A stretch of DNA of 40,002 nt from Streptacidiphilus pinicola. Its GTDB lineage: Bacteria > Actinomycetota > Actinomycetes > Streptomycetales > Streptomycetaceae. The stretch is from NCBI RefSeq assembly GCF_003258295.1, contig NZ_QKYN01000001.1, forward strand, positions 549-40,550, written 5' to 3'. Below the pieces are notes generated by a model, which did no database searches, was not told the DNA's origin, and saw nothing but the letters and a program-made list of their open reading frames with translations. The position numbers and the translations under genes are program-made. This document shows, one piece after another, positions 26,464-34,222 of the stretch (positions are counted from its first letter, which is position 1; each line of letters opens with the position of its first letter).

Positions 26464-26832
26464 TCAGGCGGCCACGGGGCGGAAGAGCGGACGGAGCGAG
26501 CCGTCGTCCGTCTCGGCGACCTCCAGCTGCACGGGCGCCCCGCGCCAGATCCGGTGCGCGGCGGTCGGCGCGAGCCTGGCCTGCATCCGGAAGCCCTCGT
26601 CCAGCTCGACGACCGCGGTGCACTCCTGCCAGTCGGCGGGGGCGACGGCGCGCGGCAGCGCGTGGATCCGACCGTGTCCGCTGCTGCGCTCCCAGACGAA
26701 GTCCGCGCCGCCGCAGGTGGCACAGAGCAGGCTGACGCTGCAGAACCGCGTCGAGCACCACTGGCACCGCTGGTAGCGCAGCTCGCCGTGGGCCAGTCCG
26801 TCGCGGTAGACCTCGGCGGGGTCGGTCGCCAT
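26464..26832 (-). CDS. DUF35 zinc-ribbon/OB-fold protein
   Basis: The 122-residue protein has a four-cysteine rubredoxin-like zinc ribbon (CQWC at about 23-26, then CATC at about 36-39) followed by an OB-fold half (GRIHALPRAV, CTAVVELDEGFRMQARL, GAPVQLEVAETDDG). Members bind acyl-CoA and partner with a thiolase, lipid-transfer protein or hydratase, as in ChsH2 or HMG-CoA synthase complexes. Here no thiolase is adjacent, so its partner must be elsewhere. GGAGGAGG seven bases upstream supports the ATG. It is divergent from a TetR gene, with a palindromic operator over its probable transcription start. Confidence 0.85.
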   Translation of the reverse strand: MATDPAEVYRDGLAHGELRYQRCQWCSTRFCSVSLLCATCGGADFVWERSSGHGRIHALPRAVAPADWQECTAVVELDEGFRMQARLAPTAAHRIWRGAPVQLEVAETDDGSLRPLFRPVAA

Positions 26833-26856
26833 CCGTTGCCTCCTCCAACCTTCACG

Positions 26857-26895
26857 AACGATCGTTAAGTTAGAGGCGAACGGAGCCACTGTCCA
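26857..26895 (-). promoter_or_regulatory. Promoter and TetR-type operator of the DUF35 gene
   Basis: On the minus strand TGGACA (26895-26890) and TAACTT (26872-26867) are spaced by 17 bases, a good -35/-10 pair. The perfect palindrome AACGATCGTT (26857-26866) covers the expected start point, ideal for repression. The -35 box lies inside another palindrome, CCACTG-TC-CAGTGG (26886-26899). Confidence 0.7.
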
Positions 26896-26920
26896 GTGGG
26901 CCCGCGATGCGGAACCCGGG

Positions 26921-26941
26921 TAGAATCCCCGAACGATCGCT
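26921..26941 (+). promoter_or_regulatory. -10 box and TetR-type operator of the TetR gene
   Basis: TAGAAT (26921-26926) is a strong -10 box with a poor -35. GAACGATCGCT follows at 26931-26941, sharing GAACGATCG with the operator of the divergent gene 75 bases away. The arrangement suggests that the TetR protein represses both directions. Confidence 0.65.
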
Positions 26942-26974
26942 CAGTGAACTCCGTGAAGCAGTGAGGACAGGCTC

Positions 26975-27589
26975 GTGCGCCCTGCCGGTCAGAACGCGTT
27001 GCTCGAAGCCGCCCGGCAGGAGTTCGCCGAGCGGGGCTTCGGCAGCGCCTCGATCCGGAACATCGCCGCACGGGCCGGGATGAGCCTCTCCGCGATGTAC
27101 CACTACTACTCGGGCAAGCAGGAACTGCTGCACGCCCTGCTCGACGAGGGCATGGACCGCTACTTCGGCTCGGTCACGGCCGAGCTGACCGCCGTCGGCG
27201 GCGACGACGCGGCGCCGGCGGACCGCCTCGGCGCGGTGGTCGCCGCGACCACGCGGTTCCGCGCGGAGCACGCCACCCGCAGCAACATCCTGCTGCTGGA
27301 GGAGCGCAGCCTGGAGCCGGAGCGCCTGGAGCACTACAGCCGCCGGCAGGCCGACGCGACGAACCTCTTCCGCGAGCCGATCGACGCCGGGATCGCCTCC
27401 GGGGAGTTCCACACCCCCTACCCCGACGAGGCCCGGCGCGGCGTGATCGCGATGTGCAACGCCGTCGCCCAGTGGTACCGGCCCGACGGCGCGCTGACGC
27501 TCGACGTGCTGGTGGACCGGCACGTCGAGCTGGCGCTCACCCTCGTGGAGTACCGGCCGCAGCGCAGCTTCGCCGCGCGCGGCCGGTAG
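26975..27589 (+). CDS. TetR/AcrR family transcriptional regulator
   Basis: The 204-residue protein has an N-terminal helix-turn-helix (about residues 8-50, ALLEAARQEFAERGFGSASIRNIAARAGMSLSAMYHYYSGKQELL) and a helical ligand domain. The YHYYSGKQELL segment resembles regulators of fatty acid, steroid or CoA-ester catabolism such as KstR2-like proteins. With the divergent DUF35 gene, which binds acyl-CoA in known members, an acyl-CoA-type ligand is plausible but unproven. GTG at 26975 has GAGGA nine bases upstream. The stop lies 12 bases from the convergent trxA end. Confidence 0.9.
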   Translation: MRPAGQNALLEAARQEFAERGFGSASIRNIAARAGMSLSAMYHYYSGKQELLHALLDEGMDRYFGSVTAELTAVGGDDAAPADRLGAVVAATTRFRAEHATRSNILLLEERSLEPERLEHYSRRQADATNLFREPIDAGIASGEFHTPYPDEARRGVIAMCNAVAQWYRPDGALTLDVLVDRHVELALTLVEYRPQRSFAARGR

Positions 27590-27601
27590 CCGGGCCGCCT
27601 C

Positions 27602-27979
27602 TCAGGCCTCGGATCCGCCGGCCTGCTGCTCGGCCACCTTGGCGCGGACCTCGTCCATGTCCACGGCGCGGGACTGGGAGATCACCTCGGCCAGCGCCGG
27701 CGCGGGGAGCGCGCCCGGCTGGGCGAAGATCACCGTGCGGTCCCGGATCACCATCAGCGTCGGGATGGACCGGATGTCGAACGCGGCCGCCAGCTCCTGC
27801 TGCGCCTCGGTGTCGACCTTGGCGAAGACCAGGTCCTGGTTCTCCTCGGAGGCCTTGTCGTAGACGGGCGCGAACTGCCGGCACGGACCGCACCAGGACG
27901 CCCAGAAGTCGATCAGAACAAAGTCGTTCTTCTCGACGATGTCGTTGAAGTTGTCCTTGGTCAGCTCGATGGTGGCCAT
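27602..27979 (-). CDS. trxA: Thioredoxin
   Basis: The 125-residue protein carries the redox motif WCGPC (29-33) in FWASWCGPCRQF and the cis-proline segment RSIPTLMV. It reduces disulfides in cytoplasmic proteins with thioredoxin reductase. A charged C-terminal tail of about 20 residues (DMDEVRAKVAEQQAGGSEA) extends beyond the fold, as in many streptomycete copies. It follows the large regulator gene by 76 bases on the same strand but is probably separately transcribed. Confidence 0.94.
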   Translation of the reverse strand: MATIELTKDNFNDIVEKNDFVLIDFWASWCGPCRQFAPVYDKASEENQDLVFAKVDTEAQQELAAAFDIRSIPTLMVIRDRTVIFAQPGALPAPALAEVISQSRAVDMDEVRAKVAEQQAGGSEA

Positions 27980-28055
27980 GTCCTGGTTCCGCCTTTCCGG
28001 CCTCTCGGCCTGTGCTCACAGCCGCACGGTGCTCAAAACCACGGCATGGCCCACG

Positions 28056-30974
28056 CTATTCCGAATCGACTCCCGGGTCGTCCTTGAGCGTCTCCGCCAG
28101 GCCCTTCGCGTCGGTGCCCAGGGTGCGGTAGACCGCCGCGAGGAGCTCGGCCACCCGGGCGGGGCTCACCGAGAGGACCTCGGCCACCTCGCCCCGGTCC
28201 TTGCCCTCGGCGGTGAGCTGGGCGGACCGCAGCTGCAGCGCGGTGAGATCGCGCGAGGGCAGCGGCCGCAGCCGGTGCGGGCTGACGCCGGAGGCCTTCA
28301 GCTCGCGCCGGGCGCGGTCGACCAGGCCGATCGCGCCGCAGTCGCGGGCGATGTCGAGGCCCTGCTCCAGCGCGGCCACCGCCTCCCGCAGCCGGCCGTC
28401 ACGACGCAGCGCCGCGCCGTAGTCGACCAGCGCGGACGCGTGCTCGAAGGCGATCGGCGACTGCCCGAGCGCGGAGACGGCGCGGCGCAGCAGCTCCAGC
28501 TCCTTCTCCGGCTCGGCGACCTTGGCCCAGGCGTGCAGGGCCATGCCCTCCGCCGAGTTCGTGCCGGCCCGCAGCGCGCGGCCGTAGGCGTCGGCGGCCA
28601 GGGCGCGCGCCCGCTCCGGGTCGCTGTCGGCGAGCGCCAGGGCGAGGGTGCTGACCCAGGGCGACCAGACGGTGTTCTCCCAGCCGCGCTCGTCCAGCTC
28701 ACGGCCGTGCCGCTCCAGCTCCGCGACCGCCTCCCGGGTGCGGCCCTGCGCCAGCAGCAGCCGGGCGACCAGCGCGGGCGCGTCGGGCAGCACGGCCGCG
28801 GGCGGGTACTGGCCCGGACGGATGCCGTGCTCCTCGGCGAGCTTGGCGGCCTCGTCGAGACGGCCCTGGGCCAGCCGGATGTCGCACAGCACCGCGACCA
28901 CGTCCCACAGCAGCGGGTTGTTGGGGCCGAGGCCCCGCGCCTTGCGCAGGGTCGGCTTCAGCGCCTTCTCGGCGTCCTCCAGCTTGCCCTGCCGGAACAT
29001 CACCAGGGCCTGGAAGAAGTTGGCGAAGCCCAGGTGGCCGCCGCTCCAGCCCATCAGCTCGAACTCGTAGGCGGCGTCCACGAAGAGGTTGCGGGCGCGG
29101 TCGAGGCGGTCGTTGTAGATGTACGCGACGCCCAGCATGACCGGGACCTCGAAGCCGAGGACCTGGTTGGTCCAGCCGAGGCCCTCCGCGGGACGGCCGC
29201 CCTCGGTGCCGAGGTCGGCGAAGGCCAGCGCCTCGCTGGAACTCTCCCCGCGCAGGGTGAGGTCCCTGGCGCGCAGCACCTGCACCGAGCGGGCCTCCGG
29301 GTCCGTGCGGCCGCGCTGCTGCTCGACCAGGAGCGCGAGCTGGCGCGAGGTCTCCTTGCCGTCCGGGTCGTTGCGGCGCAGCAGCCGCCACATGAAGGAG
29401 GCCGCCTGCAGCCTGGTCTTGGCGGGGCCGTCCGTCATCCGGGCGACCTCGTCCCGGGTCAGCTCCACGGCCTCGGTCACCCGGTTGCTGTGGGTGAGCG
29501 CCTGGCCGAGGCGCAGCACCGCGTTCAGCCGGTGCTCCGGCTCCAGCCCCGGCAGCTCGTCCAGGGCCAGCTGCAGCTGGCGGACGGTCAGGTCCGGGTC
29601 GCGCAGCATGACCGCGCAGCCCAGCTCGTAGCGGACCTCCGCCAGGTCCTCGTCGGCCGGGGGTTCGCGCAGCGCGCGCTCCAGGCAGCGCTTGGCGGCG
29701 TCCGGGGCGCCCATCGCCAGGTGCTCGTGCGCGGCCTGCCGCAGCTGCTGGACGACGGCGGGGTTGTCGTCCGGGTACAGCTCGATCAGGTGCCGGGAGG
29801 CGGCGGCCATGCCGCCGCGACCGGAGGCGATCACCTCGTCGGCGGCCTTGCTGTGGATGCTCGTGCGCATCGCCGGGAAGGTGATCGACTGGTACACGGC
29901 GCTGGCGACCGTCGGGTGCGAGAAGTGGAACTCGTGACCGGAGCGGACCAGGATCTGGTCGCCCGTCAGCTTCTCGACGGCGGTCTGCGCCTGGTTGAAG
30001 GGCAGACCGGCGACACGGGAGATCAGTTCCAGATCGAACGGGGTGTCCAGCACCGCGGCGGCGAAAGCGGTGCGCTGCACGTCGGTGCCGAGACGTTCGA
30101 GACGGCGGCCGATGTCGCGGGCGCCGCTGAGCGCGGCCAGCGCGCGCAGCTGGTCCTGGTTCTCCTCGACCGGCGCGACGCCCTGTTCACTGAGGCGGTC
30201 GATGAGGCTGGTGACGAAGAAGGGGTTGCCGTTGGTGATGGACCAGCAGGTACGGCAGAAGACGTCGTCCGCGTCCTCACCGAGCCGGCCGCGGACCATC
30301 GCCTCGACCGCGTTCGGGGAGAGCTTCTGCAACTCGACGACGTGGCCGCGGGTGCCCATCTCGCGTACCTCGCGGAGCAGCACGTCGTCCATGGCGGGGG
30401 CGAGCTCGTCGCTGCGATACGCCAAGGACACCAGCATCGGCAAGTGCTGAATCTGGCCGAGATAGCCCGCGAGCCACTGACCGGACTCCGGGTCCGCCCA
30501 GTGGAGGTCGTCGACCACCACCAGCAACGGGCCCTGACGGACCGCCAGCTGGGTCATGACCCAACTGAGCGCCTCCTGCACACCGGTCGGGTCGGCGGGG
30601 TTCCCGGCGTCGGCCGGGGTCAGCCCGAGGGCGGGCGCGGCGATGTCGTACCAGCCGCCGAACATCTCCCGGCGTTCGGCCTCCTGCATCTTGGCCAGAG
30701 TGGGTTGCAGCAGGCTGCGGGCCACATGGAAGGGCGCGCCGCGCTGTTGCTCGGTGGCCCTGGCGAAGAGCAGGATCTGCGAGCCGCGGTCGGCGTTGGC
30801 CGCCGCGCGCAGGCGGCCCAGCAGGCTCGTCTTGCCGAAGCCGGCCGCGCCCCGGTAGAGCAGCAGGCCGCCCGGACTGGTGTCGCCCGCCGCGACGTCC
30901 GCCCGCAGCCGCTGGAGGGCGCGCACGCCCAGACCGATCGGTTCCTCGCGCTCGTAGAGCTGACGCTCGTCCAC
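28056..30974 (-). CDS. Large ATPase/TPR regulator with degenerate LuxR-like C-terminus
   Basis: The 972-residue protein has an N-terminal AAA-type ATPase (Walker A GAAGFGKT 42-49, Walker B LVVVDD 151-156 followed by LHWAD), a winged-helix-like segment, and a long alpha-helical region with TPR-like repeats from about 440 to 880. This is the architecture of LAL/MalT regulators. The last 65 residues (LTALQLRSAQLTAEGKDRGEVAEVLSVSP...VYRTLGT) align with a LuxR HTH but lack the usual recognition-helix TVExH pattern, so DNA binding is uncertain. It is divergent from the terpene synthase gene across 272 bases, which suggests control of that gene. Confidence 0.85.
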   Translation of the reverse strand: MDERQLYEREEPIGLGVRALQRLRADVAAGDTSPGGLLLYRGAAGFGKTSLLGRLRAAANADRGSQILLFARATEQQRGAPFHVARSLLQPTLAKMQEAERREMFGGWYDIAAPALGLTPADAGNPADPTGVQEALSWVMTQLAVRQGPLLVVVDDLHWADPESGQWLAGYLGQIQHLPMLVSLAYRSDELAPAMDDVLLREVREMGTRGHVVELQKLSPNAVEAMVRGRLGEDADDVFCRTCWSITNGNPFFVTSLIDRLSEQGVAPVEENQDQLRALAALSGARDIGRRLERLGTDVQRTAFAAAVLDTPFDLELISRVAGLPFNQAQTAVEKLTGDQILVRSGHEFHFSHPTVASAVYQSITFPAMRTSIHSKAADEVIASGRGGMAAASRHLIELYPDDNPAVVQQLRQAAHEHLAMGAPDAAKRCLERALREPPADEDLAEVRYELGCAVMLRDPDLTVRQLQLALDELPGLEPEHRLNAVLRLGQALTHSNRVTEAVELTRDEVARMTDGPAKTRLQAASFMWRLLRRNDPDGKETSRQLALLVEQQRGRTDPEARSVQVLRARDLTLRGESSSEALAFADLGTEGGRPAEGLGWTNQVLGFEVPVMLGVAYIYNDRLDRARNLFVDAAYEFELMGWSGGHLGFANFFQALVMFRQGKLEDAEKALKPTLRKARGLGPNNPLLWDVVAVLCDIRLAQGRLDEAAKLAEEHGIRPGQYPPAAVLPDAPALVARLLLAQGRTREAVAELERHGRELDERGWENTVWSPWVSTLALALADSDPERARALAADAYGRALRAGTNSAEGMALHAWAKVAEPEKELELLRRAVSALGQSPIAFEHASALVDYGAALRRDGRLREAVAALEQGLDIARDCGAIGLVDRARRELKASGVSPHRLRPLPSRDLTALQLRSAQLTAEGKDRGEVAEVLSVSPARVAELLAAVYRTLGTDAKGLAETLKDDPGVDSE

Positions 30975-31126
30975 GGCTCGCTCCGTTCCTGCCCGTTCTC
31001 ATTCCCGCCGGTCGGCCCCGCAAGGGCCACCCCCGACAACGAGGTTAACCAGCGCGAAGTCGCCGCGCTGGCGCATCGGAGGATCCCTTCGCAATGCTCG
31101 AGGCAGACCGCTTCCGCCAACTCTGG

Positions 31127-31175
31127 TAGATAATTGAGCATATGACCGATCGATATCTCAACAGGAGTGATCGGT
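31127..31175. promoter_or_regulatory. AT-rich divergent promoter region with 7-bp inverted repeat
   Basis: Between the regulator and terpene synthase genes, TAGATAAT (31127-31134) is the best -10-like box for the plus strand. ACCGATC (31145-31151) and GATCGGT (31169-31175) form an inverted repeat with 17-base spacing, a possible regulator-binding site. The region is markedly more AT-rich than its surroundings. Confidence 0.45.
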
Positions 31176-31246
31176 TCAACTAACGTCGACACCGGTTCGT
31201 TCGGGGGGACCACCAAGCCGCCACAAGGGCAGAGGAGGACGAGCTG

Positions 31247-32278
31247 ATGCATGAACTGTTGGGCAAGGCGGAGCAGATGCACGGCAACGACGACGTCATA
31301 CGCATCCCGGGACCGGTTCGCCACAACCGGCTCCAGGAGACGGCCGCACGACACAACCTCCAGTGGCTGCGCGCGCACGGCATGTTGCGCGAGGAACGCG
31401 CACTGAGACTCTACGACCGATGGGACATCCCGGAGTTGGCTTCGGCCAGTTTCCCCGACGCGGGCCTGGCCGACCTGTGCCTGGCGGTCGACCAGTGCGC
31501 CTTCTACTTCCTCTTCGACGACCAGTTCGACGGTGACCGCGGCGCCCGTCCCTCGGAGGTGGCGCGCGTCTGCGCCCCGCTGATCACCACCCTGCACACC
31601 GGCCGGGCGCCGGAGAACCCCTCCCCCGTCGAGTCGGCCTTCGCCGACCTGTGGCGACGCGGCTCCCAGGGCATGTCGGCACGCTGGCGCGCCCGCGCCG
31701 CGTACCACTGGGAGGGCTACTTCATGGCCCACCCGAGCGAGGCCCTCGGCCGCGCGCTCCCCGACGCCAGGCCCAGCCGTGACGCCTACCTGGCGCTGCG
31801 CCGCGGCGCGTCCGGTGTCGACACCGTCCTCGACCTGGTCGAACGCATCCTCGGCGAGGTGCCGGCCACGGCCTTCCACAACCCGCAGTTGGCACTCATG
31901 CGCCGGCTCGCCGGGGACGCCCCGGCGATCAACAACGACGTCTACTCCTACGCCAAGGAGGCCCCGCGCGGCGACGTCTACAACCTCGCCGTGATCACCC
32001 AGCGGGAACGCGGCCTCACCCGCGAGCAGGCCTTCGGCCTGGTCCGGGACGAGGCCCAGCAGATGGCCGACGAGTTCTTCGACCTGGCCGAACAGATCCC
32101 GGGCATCGCCCTGGCCCTCGGCCTCGGCCGCGACGAGGGCGCGGCGCTGCTGCGCTACGTCGACGGCATGGGCGACTGGATGCGCGGCTACTTCTCCTGG
32201 GAGGCCGGCACCCTCCGCTACCGCCCCGAAGGGGCCCTCCCGCTGGACCAGCCGAACTACCTGGAGGAACTGCTGTAG
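31247..32278 (+). CDS. Class I terpene synthase
   Basis: The 343-residue protein is a bacterial type I terpene cyclase that ionises a prenyl diphosphate, probably FPP given its length. FLFDDQFD places the aspartate-rich motif at 91-95, followed by another Asp (GD). The NSE triad is N230-D-V-Y-S234-Y-A-K-E238. The C-terminal RY pair is at 324-325, and R185-R186 before GASGVDTV fit the diphosphate sensor region. The product cannot be told from sequence. AGAGGAGG eight bases upstream supports the ATG. No prenyltransferase or P450 adjoins it in this window. Confidence 0.92.
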   Translation: MHELLGKAEQMHGNDDVIRIPGPVRHNRLQETAARHNLQWLRAHGMLREERALRLYDRWDIPELASASFPDAGLADLCLAVDQCAFYFLFDDQFDGDRGARPSEVARVCAPLITTLHTGRAPENPSPVESAFADLWRRGSQGMSARWRARAAYHWEGYFMAHPSEALGRALPDARPSRDAYLALRRGASGVDTVLDLVERILGEVPATAFHNPQLALMRRLAGDAPAINNDVYSYAKEAPRGDVYNLAVITQRERGLTREQAFGLVRDEAQQMADEFFDLAEQIPGIALALGLGRDEGAALLRYVDGMGDWMRGYFSWEAGTLRYRPEGALPLDQPNYLEELL

Positions 32279-32310
32279 TTGCACTCCGCAGGGGCGCGGG
32301 GCCCTGCGCG
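32279..32310 (+). repeat. Single copy of the dispersed Streptomyces repeat, terminator-like
   Basis: TTGCACTCCGCAGGGGCGCG... starts right at the terpene synthase stop and matches 25 of 32 bases of the copy at 8101-8132. Inside it GCAGGG and CCCTGC form a short hairpin (about 32288-32307). Confidence 0.7.
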
Positions 32311-32330
32311 TACCTCTCGCGGATTAGGGG

Positions 32331-32354
32331 GCGGTGGTACCGGGGTACCACCGC
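32331..32354. promoter_or_regulatory. Perfect 11-bp inverted repeat upstream of the ABC/two-component operon
   Basis: GCGGTGGTACC and GGTACCACCGC flank a GG spacer, 63 bases upstream of the ABC ATPase start. Length and symmetry fit a dimeric response regulator such as the NarL-type protein encoded four genes on. It could also act as an RNA hairpin. Confidence 0.6.
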
Positions 32355-32416
32355 GGGTTGGGGAACGGTCCCCGCGTGCCGGGGCTGAGGGTGGAGGGCG
32401 CACATAGCGTGCTGGG

Positions 32417-33370
32417 GTGATCGAACTTCAGCATCTGGTCAAGCGGTACGGCGACAAGACCGCCGTCGACGACCTGCACTTCACCGTCAAGCCCGGCGTG
32501 GTGACCGGCTTCCTCGGGCCGAACGGGGCCGGGAAGTCCACCACCATGCGGATGATCCTCGGACTGGACGCGCCCACCAGCGGCAGCGTCACCGTGAACG
32601 GCAAGCGCTACGCCCAGCACGCCGCCCCGATCCAGGAGGTCGGCGCGCTGCTGGAGGCCCGTTCCATCCACCCGGGGCGCTCCGCCCACAACCACCTGCT
32701 CGCGCTCGCGCTGACCCACGGCATCCCGCGCCGTCGCGTCGACGAGGTGATCGAGCTGACCGGGCTCGGCAAGGTGGCCAAGAAGCGCGCCGGCGCCTTC
32801 TCCCTCGGCATGGGCCAGCGGCTCGGCATCGCCGCCGCGCTGCTCGGCGACCCGCAGACGATCATGCTGGACGAGCCGGTCAACGGTCTCGACCCGGAGG
32901 GCGTGCTGTGGATCCGCACGCTGCTGACGAGTCTCGCCGCCGAGGGCCGCACCGTCTTCGTCTCCTCGCACCTGATGAGCGAGATGGCGCTGACCGCGAC
33001 CGACCTGGTGATCATCGGCCGTGGCCGGCTGATGGCCGACACCACCGTCGCCGAGTTCATCGAGCAGGCCGGCGGCGACAGCGTCAAGGTCGTCTCCTCG
33101 GACGCCGCGCGCCTGCGCGAGGCGCTGCTCGGCCCGGACGTCACCGTCACCGGTGAGGCCGGCTCCGAGACGCTGGCCGTCTCCGGCCTGAGCGCGCGTC
33201 AGATCGGGCAGGCGGCGGCCGACGCCGGCATCGCCGTCTTCGAGCTGACCCCGCAGGCCGTCTCCCTGGAGGAGGCGTTCATGACGCTGACCGGGGACAC
33301 CGTCGAGTACCGCAGCAACGCCGGCACCGCTTCGAAGAACGGTGCGCCGGAAGGGAGCGTGGCCGCATGA
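32417..33370 (+). CDS. ABC transporter ATP-binding protein
   Basis: The 317-residue ATPase has Walker A GPNGAGKST (34-42), signature-like FSLGMGQR, Walker B TIMLDEPVNGLDP and SSHLMSEM as H-loop region. It belongs to the DrrA/BcrA-type drug-export group, in which the C-terminal 90 residues form an extra domain. GTG at 32417 has no clear ribosome-binding site; TAGCGT six bases before it could be a -10 box of a leaderless transcript. It overlaps the permease by four bases. The adjacent two-component system suggests a peptide- or antibiotic-responsive exporter. Confidence 0.93.
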   Translation: MIELQHLVKRYGDKTAVDDLHFTVKPGVVTGFLGPNGAGKSTTMRMILGLDAPTSGSVTVNGKRYAQHAAPIQEVGALLEARSIHPGRSAHNHLLALALTHGIPRRRVDEVIELTGLGKVAKKRAGAFSLGMGQRLGIAAALLGDPQTIMLDEPVNGLDPEGVLWIRTLLTSLAAEGRTVFVSSHLMSEMALTATDLVIIGRGRLMADTTVAEFIEQAGGDSVKVVSSDAARLREALLGPDVTVTGEAGSETLAVSGLSARQIGQAAADAGIAVFELTPQAVSLEEAFMTLTGDTVEYRSNAGTASKNGAPEGSVAA

Positions 33371-34200
33371 GCGCCACTCTGACCGCGACGCCCGAGACCA
33401 CCGCCGCCCCGGCGCCGAAGCCCACCTACAAGGTGACCTTCGGCCGGGTGCTCCGCTCCGAGGGGTCGAAGTTCCTCTCGCTGCGCTCCAGCTGGATCAC
33501 CCTGGCGGTGGGCCTGTTCTTCCTGGCCTTCGTCGGCATCATGGTGGCCTACCGCTACAACCCGGCCGACCTGCACGGCCCGGCCGCGGACTCCCGTGAC
33601 GCCATCGACATCTCGCTCAAGGGCGTGGAGCTCTCCCAGCTCGCCCTCGGCGTGCTGGGCGTGCTGGCGACGGCCGGCGAGTACACCACCGGCCTGATCC
33701 GCTCGACGTTCGCGGCCGTCCCGAAGCGCCTGCCGGTGCTGTGGACGAAGTGCCTGGTGCTCTTCGGCGCGGCGATCGTCGTGGCGACCGCGGGCGCGTT
33801 CATCTCCTTCGTCGGCGGCGAGAACTTCCTGCACGGCAAGGCGATCGCGCTGACGCTGTCCTCCTCCGGCGTGCTGCGCTGCCTCTTCGGCGCGGGCCTG
33901 TACCTGGCGTTGGTCACCGTCTTCGGCGCGGCGCTGGGCATGCTGGTGCGTTCGGTGGCCGGTGGCATCGCGCTGCTGGTCGGCATCATGATGCTGCTGC
34001 CGGTCTTCCTGGACATGCTGCCCAGCAGCTGGAAGACGGACGTGGCGCCGTACCTGCCGGGGACGGCCGGCCAGTCCATCTACTCGCTGCACACGGCTCC
34101 CGGCGCGCTGAGCTCCGGCACCGGTCTGTGGGTCTTCGTCGCGTGGGTCGCGGCGGCGCTAATCGGCGCGGCGTACCGTGTGGTGCGTTCCGACAGCTAG
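33367..34200 (+). CDS. ABC transporter permease (ABC-2 type)
   Basis: The 277-residue membrane protein has about six helices (around 42-62, 93-110, 125-150, 165-190, 195-212 and 247-270). A Thr/Ala/Pro-rich N-terminus of 25 residues precedes FGRVLRSEGSKFLSLRSSW, typical of the cytoplasmic lead-in of ABC-2 permeases. RSTFAAVPKR follows the second helix as in bacitracin-type exporters. It is coupled to the ATPase by an ATGA overlap. Confidence 0.92.
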   Translation: MSATLTATPETTAAPAPKPTYKVTFGRVLRSEGSKFLSLRSSWITLAVGLFFLAFVGIMVAYRYNPADLHGPAADSRDAIDISLKGVELSQLALGVLGVLATAGEYTTGLIRSTFAAVPKRLPVLWTKCLVLFGAAIVVATAGAFISFVGGENFLHGKAIALTLSSSGVLRCLFGAGLYLALVTVFGAALGMLVRSVAGGIALLVGIMMLLPVFLDMLPSSWKTDVAPYLPGTAGQSIYSLHTAPGALSSGTGLWVFVAWVAAALIGAAYRVVRSDS

Positions 34201-34222
34201 CAACACCTGTAGGCAACCTCCG

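Noticed and set aside
27580-27599. GCGGCC/GGCCGC hairpin between the TetR and trxA ends as a terminator
   Set aside because: The stem is only six bases, overlaps the TetR stop, and has no T-run; too common in GC-rich DNA to list as a feature.
27939-31133. A 1064-codon open frame on the plus strand
   Set aside because: It lies antisense to the regulator with clear Walker motifs; its translation is His/Arg/Gly/Val-rich without domains, a typical GC-rich shadow frame. The same applies to long opposite-strand frames at 11181-13085, 23808-25811 and 36936-38336.
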